Part shown: positions 24,646 to 32,577 of the stretch, one piece after another
Layout of the letters: each line of letters opens with the position of its first letter
Numbering within the stretch: position 1 is the first letter of the stretch
NCBI GenBank assembly: GCA_964556005.1
Contig: CAZKUR010000041.1
Span: forward strand, 1 to 33,468
Source: CAZKUR01 sp964556005
GTDB taxonomy: Bacteria; Bacteroidota; Ignavibacteria; Ignavibacteriales; Ignavibacteriaceae
Direction: 5' to 3'
DNA: 33,468 nt
Notes under the pieces: model-generated
Database searches by the model: none
What the model was told of the DNA's origin: nothing
Seen by the model: the letters and a program-made list of their open reading frames with translations, nothing else
Position numbers and translations under genes: made by a program

Positions 24646-25494
24646 GAAATTATAAAATCGGTTCGGGAAATGCAAAGGATTTCCGGTCTACTAAAAAAGG
24701 AGGGGAAAAAAATCGGATTCGTTCCTACAATGGGTTTTCTTCATGAGGGGCATGTATCTTTAATTCAAAAATCAGGACAATTCTGTGATAAAACTATTGT
24801 ATCGATTTTTGTAAATCCTACTCAATTTGCTCCCGGTGAAGATTTCGAAACCTATCCAAGAAATTTAAAGCGAGATTCGGAAATGCTTGAAGCTAACAAG
24901 GTTGATTATCTGTTTTATCCGGATGTTAAAGAAATATATCCCCCCAATTTTCAAACACAAGTTGAAATAACTGGAATTAGTAAAATCCTCGAAGGCAAAT
25001 TTAGGCCTTCTCATTTTAATGGAGTTACTACAATAGTTTTGATTCTATTTAATTCAGTTAAACCTGACTTTGCATTCTTCGGTCAGAAAGATGCACAACA
25101 GGCTGCAGTTATAAGACAAATGGTAAATGATCTGAAATTTGATTTAAAAATTATTGTCTGCCCGATCGTCAGGGAAAAAGATGGATTGGCTCTAAGTTCG
25201 AGGAATACTTATTTAAACCCGGATGAACGTAAAGACAGTCTTGTCTTATTTAATACTCTTAGTTTAGCAGCCGGATTGATAAAAGAGGGGGAAAGAAATA
25301 TTGAAAAAATATTACCGGTGCTCACTGATAATATTGAAAAAATTCAAAGTGCAAAATTAGATTATATTGCATTTGCAGATTCGGATAAATTCGATCTTGT
25401 GGAAACTCTTGAAAATGGGAAAGAATATTTCATCCTGATTGCTTGTAAAATAGGAAAGGTAAGATTGATTGATAATTTACTGATCAGAGTTTAA
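24643..25494 (+). CDS. panC: Pantothenate synthetase
   Basis: PanC joins pantoate and beta-alanine using ATP, the last step to vitamin B5. Motifs: IGFVPTMGFLHEGHVSLI (the HxGH site), SIFVNPTQF, FFGQKDAQQAAVI and LSSRNTYLNPDER (KMSKS-like). Starting at ATG 24670 gives 274 residues and lacks the first beta strand of the family; starting at ATC 24643 gives 283 residues with EIIKSVREMQ, the expected N-terminus and the same length as E. coli PanC. I therefore place the start at ATC 24643, with ATG 24670 as the conventional alternative. The gene ends convergently with coaX, overlapping it by four bases. With coaX it covers two consecutive steps toward CoA. Confidence 0.94.
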   Translation: MEIIKSVREMQRISGLLKKEGKKIGFVPTMGFLHEGHVSLIQKSGQFCDKTIVSIFVNPTQFAPGEDFETYPRNLKRDSEMLEANKVDYLFYPDVKEIYPPNFQTQVEITGISKILEGKFRPSHFNGVTTIVLILFNSVKPDFAFFGQKDAQQAAVIRQMVNDLKFDLKIIVCPIVREKDGLALSSRNTYLNPDERKDSLVLFNTLSLAAGLIKEGERNIEKILPVLTDNIEKIQSAKLDYIAFADSDKFDLVETLENGKEYFILIACKIGKVRLIDNLLIRV

Positions 25495-26258
25495 CCTTCG
25501 CCGGTATTATTTCTTTCATAGATCGATTTTATTCCATATAGCACCAATCCTTTTTCATATTCGAAATCGAAGTTAAAATGACGGGGAAAATTTTCGGCAT
25601 TTCCGCCTGTTAAAAAAATCCAAATTCTTTCCGCATCCATTTCTTTTTTTAAATATAGAATTGTTTTTTCAATTAGACCTAAGGTTGAATTAATTACGCC
25701 CGAAGCAATAGATGATTTCGTTTCTCTTCCAATTAAAGATTTATAGTTATCTAATGTTACTTCCGGCAGTTGAGCGGTTGTTTTATTTAAAGAATCGAAC
25801 ATCATTTTGATGCCGGGTGCTATCATTCCGCCGATAAATTCCGAAGGATAAATAATAATATTAAGAGTTGTTGCAGTTCCAAAGTCAATTACAAGCATGC
25901 ATCCGCTGGGATTGAATTGATTAAAATCAGGGGATTTATTTAAGAGATAAAAAGCTCCTTCACATGCACATATTCTATCAATGCCCAGCGTACCTGGAGA
26001 ATCATAATTAATTGTCAAGTTAAATTTTGAATCTCCTGAAATTATATAAGGATTGAGATTCAAAGATTTCAGCTTGTTTTTTAAATCATCAAGCTTTTGC
26101 GGAACAACACTTGAAATTGCCAGGGCATCAATTTTTTTTGATTTTATAAAATTAATCAAATCATTAGTATTAGTGAATAAATTAAATTCGGATAATTCCT
26201 CATTTTCGAATAGGCCAAGCTTTATTCTGGAATTTCCAATATCAATAGAAGCAAACAT
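25491..26258 (-). CDS. coaX: Type III pantothenate kinase
   Basis: CoaX phosphorylates pantothenate, the first step of CoA synthesis, and belongs to the ASKHA fold. The 255-residue protein has the N-terminal phosphate motif SIDIGNSRIKLGLF (4-17, Asp6), YDSPGTLGIDRICACEGAF (85-103) with catalytic Asp94, LVIDFGTATTLNII (122-135), IGGMIAPGIKMMFDSL (142-157), the TAQLPEV motif and a C-terminal LTGGNAE. All match type III kinases, which differ from CoaA and use no feedback by CoA. It starts at ATG 26258 and lies 18 bases after birA on the same strand, so the two are likely co-transcribed, and it faces panC tail to tail. Confidence 0.95.
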   Translation of the reverse strand: MFASIDIGNSRIKLGLFENEELSEFNLFTNTNDLINFIKSKKIDALAISSVVPQKLDDLKNKLKSLNLNPYIISGDSKFNLTINYDSPGTLGIDRICACEGAFYLLNKSPDFNQFNPSGCMLVIDFGTATTLNIIIYPSEFIGGMIAPGIKMMFDSLNKTTAQLPEVTLDNYKSLIGRETKSSIASGVINSTLGLIEKTILYLKKEMDAERIWIFLTGGNAENFPRHFNFDFEYEKGLVLYGIKSIYERNNTGEG

Positions 26259-26276
26259 ACTTTGATCGGTAATTTA

Positions 26277-27053
26277 TTATAAAACAATGTTGATATCGCC
26301 GAAATAAATTTTTTCAATTTTATCTCCGTTTCTCAACAATAAAAAGCCGTCGTCGTCTATATCGTGAAATATTCCGTACTTTGATTTATCGTTTTCCGAG
26401 ATTGAAATTTTTTCTCCTATCATTCTGCATCTTAATTTCCATTCTTTTAAGATCCACTTCGGATTTTTTAATACGGTTTTAAGGTTTTGTTCAAGATTAT
26501 TTAGTATTTCGGCCAGTAACCTCTCCCTTTCAACAATTTCATTTAATTCGAGCCTAATAGATGTCGGGGCAATATTAAAGTTTCCCTGAAATGTAGTTTG
26601 GTTTACATTAACACCGATCCCTATTACTAATCTCTCAATTACATTTGCCTGCGATTGAGATTCTAAAAGTATTCCGGCAGTTTTTTTCCCACTAATCAAA
26701 ATATCATTTGGCCATTTCAAATCAATATTAAGCTGGTAAAGATTTTCAATAGAAATTGCTACTGCTAAAGAAGCGGCAAAGTTTATGAAGTTTAAATTTC
26801 TCTTGAAGTATTTATTATCGGTTAGCAGTATTGAAAACGTAAGGTTTTGATCTTTTGCGCTGTACCAAACCCGGTCTTTTCTTCCCTTGCCTTTTAACTG
26901 TTTTTCGGCAAAGAAAACAGTACCGTGCTCATTAAACTTTGCGCTTTTATCAAGCAGTGCAGTGTTTGTCGAATCCGCTTCTTCTGTATAAATAAAATTC
27001 CTGCCGATTACATCAGTATCAAGTTTTATATCGAAAGATTCTAAGTTAAACAA
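26277..27053 (-). CDS. birA: Biotin--[acetyl-CoA-carboxylase] ligase (no DNA-binding domain)
   Basis: BirA activates biotin with ATP and attaches it to the biotin carboxyl carrier protein. The 258-residue protein begins directly with the catalytic domain: EEADSTNTALLD (24-35), GKGRKDRVWYSA (55-66, the biotinyl-AMP loop), LKWPNDILISGKKTAGILLE (112-131) and VIGIGVNVNQT. A C-terminal SH3-like domain follows. The N-terminal helix-turn-helix of the regulatory E. coli type is absent, so it should not repress transcription. The start is TTG at 27053; no ATG lies close by in frame. It sits upstream of coaX. Confidence 0.93.
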   Translation of the reverse strand: MFNLESFDIKLDTDVIGRNFIYTEEADSTNTALLDKSAKFNEHGTVFFAEKQLKGKGRKDRVWYSAKDQNLTFSILLTDNKYFKRNLNFINFAASLAVAISIENLYQLNIDLKWPNDILISGKKTAGILLESQSQANVIERLVIGIGVNVNQTTFQGNFNIAPTSIRLELNEIVERERLLAEILNNLEQNLKTVLKNPKWILKEWKLRCRMIGEKISISENDKSKYGIFHDIDDDGFLLLRNGDKIEKIYFGDINIVL

Positions 27054-27477
27054 TGAGGGTTCTCTGAATTTTTTGTTTTAAATAATATTTATAAACCGGT
27101 TATTAAAATAATGAATTGAAACGATCAAATCATTTTTGATGACATTATTTCTTCAAAGAAAAAAAGCTAATAAAAAGTTGATGCGGAATTCAGGTTGAAG
27201 TCAACTAATAATGATATTTATTAAAAATAACTAAAATTCTGACATTACTTCACAAATAATAACAAACTGCGTCAATGTGGCGTTGTGTATGTCATGACTG
27301 TCGTATTAGAAAAAAACTTAGGAATGTCTATAACTTATTATATCTTAAGTAATTACGTCAATAAATTAGTATGGCATGTTTAATGTTATAACTAAATATT
27401 AAAAAAAATAATAATGAAGTTTAAATTGTGAACGACAATAAATTAAATCATAAAGATAAAGAAAGGATGTAGTTATA
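27054..27477 (+). other. Intergenic region upstream of dnaK
   Basis: No gene is supported in these 424 bases. They carry the starts of birA (minus) and dnaK (plus). I see no CIRCE operator (TTAGCACTC-N9-GAGTGCTAA). An 8-base palindrome GTCATGAC is at 27291-27298 with a nearby TGACA (27240 on). The ribosome site AAAGGA (27462-27467) precedes the dnaK ATG. A 14-codon frame (GTG 27428 to TAG 27472) overlaps it but looks incidental. Confidence 0.6.
27371..27387 (+). promoter_or_regulatory. GG-N10-GT element upstream of dnaK, sigma-54-like
   Basis: ATGGCATGTTTAATGTT lies about 90 bases before the dnaK start. It resembles the element before the curli operon (ATGGCATGTTAATTGTC), with 13 of 17 positions equal, and has the GG-N10-GT spacing. 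No copy of the GGTAAAATT site is seen 50-70 bp upstream, so a regulatory link to the curli locus is not supported. A TATAAC (27387-27392) may instead be part of another promoter. Confidence 0.3.
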
Positions 27478-29412
27478 ATGGGCAAAATAATTGGAATCGA
27501 TTTAGGAACTACAAATTCGTGCGTTGCTGTAATGGAAGGAAATGATCCCGTTGTAATTCCGAATTCGGAAGGAGGAAGAACAACTCCGTCGGTTGTAGCA
27601 TTTACAAAGAACGGTGAAAGATTGGTCGGACAGCCTGCAAAGAGACAGGCAATCACAAATCCGAAGAATACCGTATTTTCCATAAAACGATTTATGGGCA
27701 GATTAGTCAACGAAGTTACCGATGAAAAAACAAAAGTTCCATATGAAGTTGTTCCAGGTGATAACAGTTCTGCAAGAGTAAAAATTGACGACAGAATGTA
27801 CTCGCCGCCTGAAATAAGCGCCATGATTCTTCAAAAAATGAAAAAAACTGCAGAAGATTATTTGGGACAGGAAATAACCGAAGCTGTTATAACCGTACCT
27901 GCTTACTTTAATGATTCGCAAAGACAATCAACCAAAGATGCCGGTGAAATTGCCGGTTTAAAAGTTAGAAGAATAATAAATGAACCTACTGCCGCAGCCC
28001 TGGCTTATGGGTTGGATAAAAAAGCTTCGGATGTAACTGTAGCGGTTTATGATTTAGGCGGCGGTACATTTGATGTTTCAATAATGCAGTTAGGTGAAGG
28101 TGTTTTTGAAGTAAAATCTACCAATGGCGATACTCATTTAGGCGGCGACGATTTTGATCAGAGAGTTATTGATTTTTTAGCCGATGAATTCAAAAAACAG
28201 GAAGGCATTGATTTAAGAAAAGATCCGATGGCGCTGCAGCGTTTGAAAGAAGCTGCTGAAAAAGCTAAGATAGAATTATCAAGCTCCCAAACTACAGATA
28301 TAAATCTTCCTTTTATTACTGCAACTCAAGACGGGCCAAAGCACCTCAATTTAAATTTATCGAGATCAAAATTTGAACAATTGATTGATGATCTTGTTCG
28401 AAGAACTGTTGAGCCTTGTGAGAAAGCAATTAAGGATGCCGGAGTTTCCGCAAAGGATATAAATGAAGTCATACTTGTCGGTGGTTCATCCAGAATACCG
28501 ATGGTTCAAGAACTCGTTAAAAAATTATTTGGAAGAGAACCTCACAAAGGAGTTAATCCGGATGAGGTAGTTGCTATTGGCGCTGCAATTCAAGGTGGTG
28601 TTCTGGCAGGCGATGTAAAAGATGTCCTGCTTCTTGACGTTACACCGCTTTCACTCGGAATTGAAACACTCGGTAACGTAATGACACCCTTAATACCGGC
28701 TAATACGACAATTCCAACTAAAAAGAGTGAAATATTTTCAACTGCATCTGACAGCCAGCCTTCTGTGGAAATTCATGTATTGCAGGGTGAACGGTCAATG
28801 GCTGCCGACAACAGAACTCTTGGAAGATTTCACCTCGATGGAATTCCGCCCGCACCGCGGGGAATTCCTCAAATTGAAGTTACTTTCGATATTGATGCAA
28901 ACGGTATACTCCATGTTGCAGCAAAGGACAAAGCTACAAATAAAGAACAAAGTATACGAATAACATCATCGAGTGGCTTGAATAAAGATGAAATCGAAAA
29001 GATGAAGCATGATGCTAAAGAGCATGCAGCCGAAGATAAGCAGAAAAAAGATTCTGCCGAAACAAGAAACCAGGCCGATAGTTTGATTTTCCAAACAAAG
29101 AAACAGATCGAGGAATTAAAAGATAAAATTCCAGCTGATGAAAAATCAAAACTTGAGGCTGAAATTAAAAAAGTCGAAGATGCAATTGCATCCGGTAATA
29201 CTGCTCAAATTAAAACTGCAACTGAATCGCTTAATAAAGTATGGAGCGATGTAGCTTCTAAACTTTATGCACAAGGCGGTCCGCAGCCTGGACAGCAACC
29301 AGAGCAACAGCAGCAAGCCGGTTCTTCAGAACAAAAATCCGAAAAGGAAAATGTTCAGGATGCATCTTACGAAGTTGTTGACGACGAAAACAAAGATAAA
29401 GATAAAAATTAA
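27478..29412 (+). CDS. dnaK: Molecular chaperone DnaK (Hsp70)
   Basis: DnaK is the ATP-dependent Hsp70 chaperone that works with DnaJ and GrpE. The 644-residue protein is of normal length. The nucleotide-binding domain has IGIDLGTTNSCVAVMEG (4-20), INEPTAAALAYGLD, VYDLGGGTFDVSIMQLGEG and ILVGGSSRIPMVQELV. The linker is DVLLLDVTPLSLGIETLG. The substrate domain includes TTIPTKKSEIFSTASD and the helical lid, with a Gln-rich then acidic tail (YEVVDDENKDKDKN). Start ATG 27478 with AAAGGA upstream. No dnaJ or grpE lies in the window; hsp20 follows 236 bases downstream after a terminator. Confidence 0.97.
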   Translation: MGKIIGIDLGTTNSCVAVMEGNDPVVIPNSEGGRTTPSVVAFTKNGERLVGQPAKRQAITNPKNTVFSIKRFMGRLVNEVTDEKTKVPYEVVPGDNSSARVKIDDRMYSPPEISAMILQKMKKTAEDYLGQEITEAVITVPAYFNDSQRQSTKDAGEIAGLKVRRIINEPTAAALAYGLDKKASDVTVAVYDLGGGTFDVSIMQLGEGVFEVKSTNGDTHLGGDDFDQRVIDFLADEFKKQEGIDLRKDPMALQRLKEAAEKAKIELSSSQTTDINLPFITATQDGPKHLNLNLSRSKFEQLIDDLVRRTVEPCEKAIKDAGVSAKDINEVILVGGSSRIPMVQELVKKLFGREPHKGVNPDEVVAIGAAIQGGVLAGDVKDVLLLDVTPLSLGIETLGNVMTPLIPANTTIPTKKSEIFSTASDSQPSVEIHVLQGERSMAADNRTLGRFHLDGIPPAPRGIPQIEVTFDIDANGILHVAAKDKATNKEQSIRITSSSGLNKDEIEKMKHDAKEHAAEDKQKKDSAETRNQADSLIFQTKKQIEELKDKIPADEKSKLEAEIKKVEDAIASGNTAQIKTATESLNKVWSDVASKLYAQGGPQPGQQPEQQQQAGSSEQKSEKENVQDASYEVVDDENKDKDKN

Positions 29413-29424
29413 AGTAATATTTAG

Positions 29425-29455
29425 AACCGGGCGGTTTGACTCTGCCCGGTTTTAA
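29425..29455 (+). terminator. Rho-independent terminator of dnaK
   Basis: AACCGGGC (29425-29432) pairs with GCCCGGTT (29444-29451) around an 11-base loop, followed by further T residues (TTTAATTCTA). It begins 12 bases after the dnaK stop, so hsp20 downstream should have its own promoter. Confidence 0.85.
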
Positions 29456-29648
29456 TTCTAAATAATTTTTTTAATGTAGAGTATAGTTCTTAATCCTTCT
29501 TCTAATTTAATCTGATTTTTTAATTGCGACTTAAAAGTCATTGGACTGAAGGGAAATGTACACTCTATTTAGACTGTAAATACAAATAAGATTAAAAAAA
29601 TTTGAATCAATTAACATTTAATTAAAATAAAAATAAAGGAGTTAAATA

Positions 29649-30047
29649 ATGCAAGCTCAAGAAAAAGAAATGATTGATGTTCAAGAGAAAACCAATTCTA
29701 TTGAAGAACTGCTGGAAAAAGAAATAACACTTTTTCCTTTAGTCGATATTTATGAGAATGAAAATGAATTCGTTCTATCGGCAAACATACCGGGACTGGA
29801 AAAGGAAGATGTAAAACTTAGTATTGAAGAATCTTCATTAACCATTTTCGGTAAAGTAAATTTTGAAAAAATTAAGGAACGGAAATATGTCCTTAAGGAA
29901 AATAAAACCGGAAACTATTACAGGAAATTCAACCTTTCCGATAGTGTCGATGTATCAAAGATAAATGCAGTTTATGAAAAAGGTTTATTGAACATTCATC
30001 TTCCGAAGCATGAAAAAGCAAAACCGAGAATTATTGATATTAGATAA
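29649..30047 (+). CDS. Small heat shock protein (Hsp20/alpha-crystallin family)
   Basis: This is an ATP-independent holdase that binds unfolding proteins. It has 132 residues: a short N-terminal arm, then the alpha-crystallin domain from about residue 30: FPLVDIYENENEFVLSANIPGL, EDVKLSIEESSLTIFGK, YYRKFNLSDSVDVSKINAVY and the closing strand KGLLNIHLPK (the GxL motif), and a short C-terminal extension with a probable I-x-I (RIIDIR). AAAGGAG lies seven bases before the ATG at 29649. It follows dnaK and its terminator, forming a chaperone locus. An inverted-repeat element begins 25 bases after the stop. Confidence 0.95.
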   Translation: MQAQEKEMIDVQEKTNSIEELLEKEITLFPLVDIYENENEFVLSANIPGLEKEDVKLSIEESSLTIFGKVNFEKIKERKYVLKENKTGNYYRKFNLSDSVDVSKINAVYEKGLLNIHLPKHEKAKPRIIDIR

Positions 30048-30071
30048 TCCGCTTTCAAATTCACTGTTCTT

Positions 30072-30207
30072 GAAAGGCTGACCAAAAAGTATTTTCGTTA
30101 TCACGAGCGAAGCGAAGTGATCTCACTTTTACATTAAAAACAAAAGATTGCTTCGAAGCTCCGCTTCTCGCAATGACTTATTTCTTTCTTTTTGGTTAGC
30201 CCCTTTC
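30072..30207. repeat. 136-bp MITE/REP-like intergenic element with nested inverted repeats
   Basis: The outer ends GAAAGGCTGACCAAAAAG (30072-30089) and CTTTTTGGTTAGCCCCTTTC (30188-30207) are inverted repeats apart from one mismatch and a two-base insertion. Nested inside are GAGCGAAGCGAAGTGATCT (30105-30123) and AGATTGCTTCGAAGCTCCGC (30145-30164), the two arms of the widespread intergenic repeat of type gtcattgcgagcgaagcgaagcaatct. The whole could fold as a long hairpin. The gap 30048-30379 shows no gene; its right half is plain AT-rich DNA. Confidence 0.7.
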
Positions 30208-30379
30208 TTTTTTAAACGGTTTTTAATTTATTAATAAGGCAATTCTAAAAATATATTTTCATTTGAAATATTATTTTATTTTTACTCATATCGAATCTTT
30301 AATGTTTGTATTTGATCTTATCATATATAGCTTATAAATTTTTATAAATAATTAATTTTATTATTGAATAAAATTTAGA

Positions 30380-31510
30380 ATGCGCAATTTAGAAAACGAT
30401 TATATCAGCCCTCAAGTTATAAGTACAGGTAAAAAACACCGGATTATTTTTATTGATTTGATGCGTGCTTTTGCCGTTTTGCAAATGGTGCAGGGCCATA
30501 CAATCGATATGCTGCTGTCGAATAGTTTAAGAAATTACAACAATCCAATATTCGCGTCATGGTTTTTTATGCGGGGAATGACCGCTCCTATTTTTCTTTT
30601 TTCTGCCGGCGCTGTATTTACTTATCTATTCCGGCTTGTGAACAAACCTTTTAATTCAAATCCAAGAGTGAAGAAAGGTGTAAAAAGATTTTTCTTACTT
30701 GTATTTCTGGGATATTTGATGAGATACCCGACTGCTACTATTTTCGGATTTTCACAAGTAACAGAGCTCTCATGGCAAACTTTCTATGCAGTTGATATAC
30801 TCCAATCAATCGGCTTCGGAATTTTATACATCATTATTCTCTTATACCTTGGTGAGAAATTTAAAATTAACGATTACATTATTCTGAGTATTGGAGCCGC
30901 ACTAAATTTTATTTTGTTTCCTTTTTTTGATGTAATTAATTGGGCCGGATTTTTGCCCGTTCCTATTGCAGGCTACTTTTATAAAGGAACCGGTTCCAAC
31001 TTTCCATTATTTCCGTGGGCAGGTTATATTATTTGCGGGGGAATATTAGGAAGCTACCTTGCAAAAAATCCAATGATATTTAAATCTGCGAAATTCTGTA
31101 TCAACATGTTTGGAGCGGGCGCAGTATTAGTCGGGATTGGTTTCCTGGCTCAATGGATTGAATCTTTATACTACAGCAGCCTGTCACCGTTTTCTTCTGA
31201 GCCTCATTTAATTTTTACGAGATTAGGATTCGTTCTGCTTTTAAATTCCATTGTTGCTTTTATTGCATTAAAATTAGATAATATTCCTAAAATATTAATT
31301 TTAATAGGTAGAAATACTTTATTAATTTACGTTGTTCATTTAATCATATTATACGGAAGTGCATGGAACGCCGGGTTGGATATAGTACTTGCCAACAATT
31401 TGAGCGGATGGCAATCGATAGGCGCTGCAATTCTTATGATTTTGTTAATGACGGGAATGGTTATTTTAGTTAATAAATTTAAAATTAGAAACAAGCAATT
31501 AGTTACTTAA
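30380..31510 (+). CDS. Multi-pass membrane acyltransferase-like protein (heparan-alpha-glucosaminide N-acetyltransferase/DUF1624-like)
   Basis: The 376-residue protein is an integral membrane protein with about nine to ten hydrophobic segments. Its N-terminal part, RIIFIDLMRAFAVLQMVQGH then FFMRGMTAPIFLFSAGAVF, has the Asp-x-x-Arg-(A/G) and following His pattern of membrane acyltransferases related to the HGSNAT/DUF1624 and acyltransferase-3 groups, where the His is thought to act in catalysis. Later segments include LLVFLGYLMRYPT, GRNTLLIYVVHLIILYG (a typical end motif of these families) and a basic C-terminus. The acceptor is unknown, perhaps a cell-envelope glycan. Start ATG at 30380. It precedes ruvB by 9 bases, so it may share a transcript. 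Confidence 0.75.
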   Translation: MRNLENDYISPQVISTGKKHRIIFIDLMRAFAVLQMVQGHTIDMLLSNSLRNYNNPIFASWFFMRGMTAPIFLFSAGAVFTYLFRLVNKPFNSNPRVKKGVKRFFLLVFLGYLMRYPTATIFGFSQVTELSWQTFYAVDILQSIGFGILYIIILLYLGEKFKINDYIILSIGAALNFILFPFFDVINWAGFLPVPIAGYFYKGTGSNFPLFPWAGYIICGGILGSYLAKNPMIFKSAKFCINMFGAGAVLVGIGFLAQWIESLYYSSLSPFSSEPHLIFTRLGFVLLLNSIVAFIALKLDNIPKILILIGRNTLLIYVVHLIILYGSAWNAGLDIVLANNLSGWQSIGAAILMILLMTGMVILVNKFKIRNKQLVT

Positions 31511-31519
31511 AAATTTAAA

Positions 31520-32548
31520 ATGAGAAAATCGGAAACTACTAATCCCGCTGCATCTGAAGATGAAAAAATTTTAGAGCAAACTCTCCGGCCGGCGTTTATA
31601 AACGATTTTATGGGACAGCAGAAAATAATAGATAATCTAAATGTATTTATTACCGCAGCAAAAAAAAGAAATGAAGCTCTCGATCATGTTTTGCTTACCG
31701 GTCCTCCAGGATTGGGGAAAACCACACTCGCTCATATTATTGCCAATGAAATAAATGTTAAAATAAAAGTAACGTCGGGGCCGGTGCTTGAAAAACCTGG
31801 CGACCTGGCCGGAATTCTTACGAACCTTGAAGAGAAGTCCGTATTATTTATCGATGAAATACATAGACTGAGCCCAGTGGTTGAAGAATATTTATATTCT
31901 GCAATGGAGGACTATAAGCTCGATATAATGATTGACAGCGGGCCGAATGCGAGGACGGTTCAAATATCTTTGCCGAAATATACTTTAGTTGGTGCAACTA
32001 CAAGAGCCGGTATGTTAACTTCACCTTTAAGAGACAGGTTCGGAATAAAATTTAGGTTGGATTATTATGATTCGACGATCTTGAATAAAATAATTCTTCG
32101 TTCATCTAAAATTTTAAATATTAAAATTGCTGATGATGCTGCACTTGAAATCGGTAAAAGATCTCGTGGAACACCGAGAATTGCAAACCGGCTTTTAAAA
32201 AGAACGAGAGATTTTGCCGATTACGAGAATAAAAAAATTATTGATATCGATATTTCAAAAAAAGCTTTAAAAGCTATGGATGTTGATGAGTTCGGCCTGG
32301 ACGAAATGGATAAAGATATTATTTTAACTATAATCGAAAAATTTAAAGGCGGCCCGGTTGGGCTGGGTACTCTTGCTGTTGCAGTTAATGAAGATCCCGG
32401 AACTATTGAGGAAGTGTACGAGCCGTTTTTAATTCAACAAGGATTTATACATAGAACACCGCGGGGAAGAGAAGCAACAGATCTCGCTTACAAAAGATTT
32501 GGTAAAAATAAATTTACTCCGGGTGATTCAAATTTATTTAATGATTAA
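31520..32548 (+). CDS. ruvB: Holliday junction branch migration helicase RuvB
   Basis: RuvB is the AAA+ motor that, with RuvA, drives branch migration of Holliday junctions for RuvC cleavage. The 342-residue protein is a normal length. Motifs: LRPAFINDFMGQQKII, Walker A GPPGLGKTT (61-69), VTSGPVLEKPGDLAGILTNL, Walker B LFIDEIHRL (109-117), sensor 1 GATTRAG (159-165), SPLRDRFG (168-175) with the arginine finger, RSRGTPRIANRLLKR, and the winged-helix end with GGPVGLGTLA and QQGFIHRTPRGR. Start ATG at 31520. The next gene starts 30 bases after its stop. Confidence 0.97.
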   Translation: MRKSETTNPAASEDEKILEQTLRPAFINDFMGQQKIIDNLNVFITAAKKRNEALDHVLLTGPPGLGKTTLAHIIANEINVKIKVTSGPVLEKPGDLAGILTNLEEKSVLFIDEIHRLSPVVEEYLYSAMEDYKLDIMIDSGPNARTVQISLPKYTLVGATTRAGMLTSPLRDRFGIKFRLDYYDSTILNKIILRSSKILNIKIADDAALEIGKRSRGTPRIANRLLKRTRDFADYENKKIIDIDISKKALKAMDVDEFGLDEMDKDIILTIIEKFKGGPVGLGTLAVAVNEDPGTIEEVYEPFLIQQGFIHRTPRGREATDLAYKRFGKNKFTPGDSNLFND

Positions 32549-32577
32549 TCTATCAATTAACCAATCATCGACAAATC

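Noticed and set aside
27054..27477. Search for a CIRCE/HrcA operator before dnaK
   Set aside because: No TTAGCACTC or GAGTGCTAA half-site is present.
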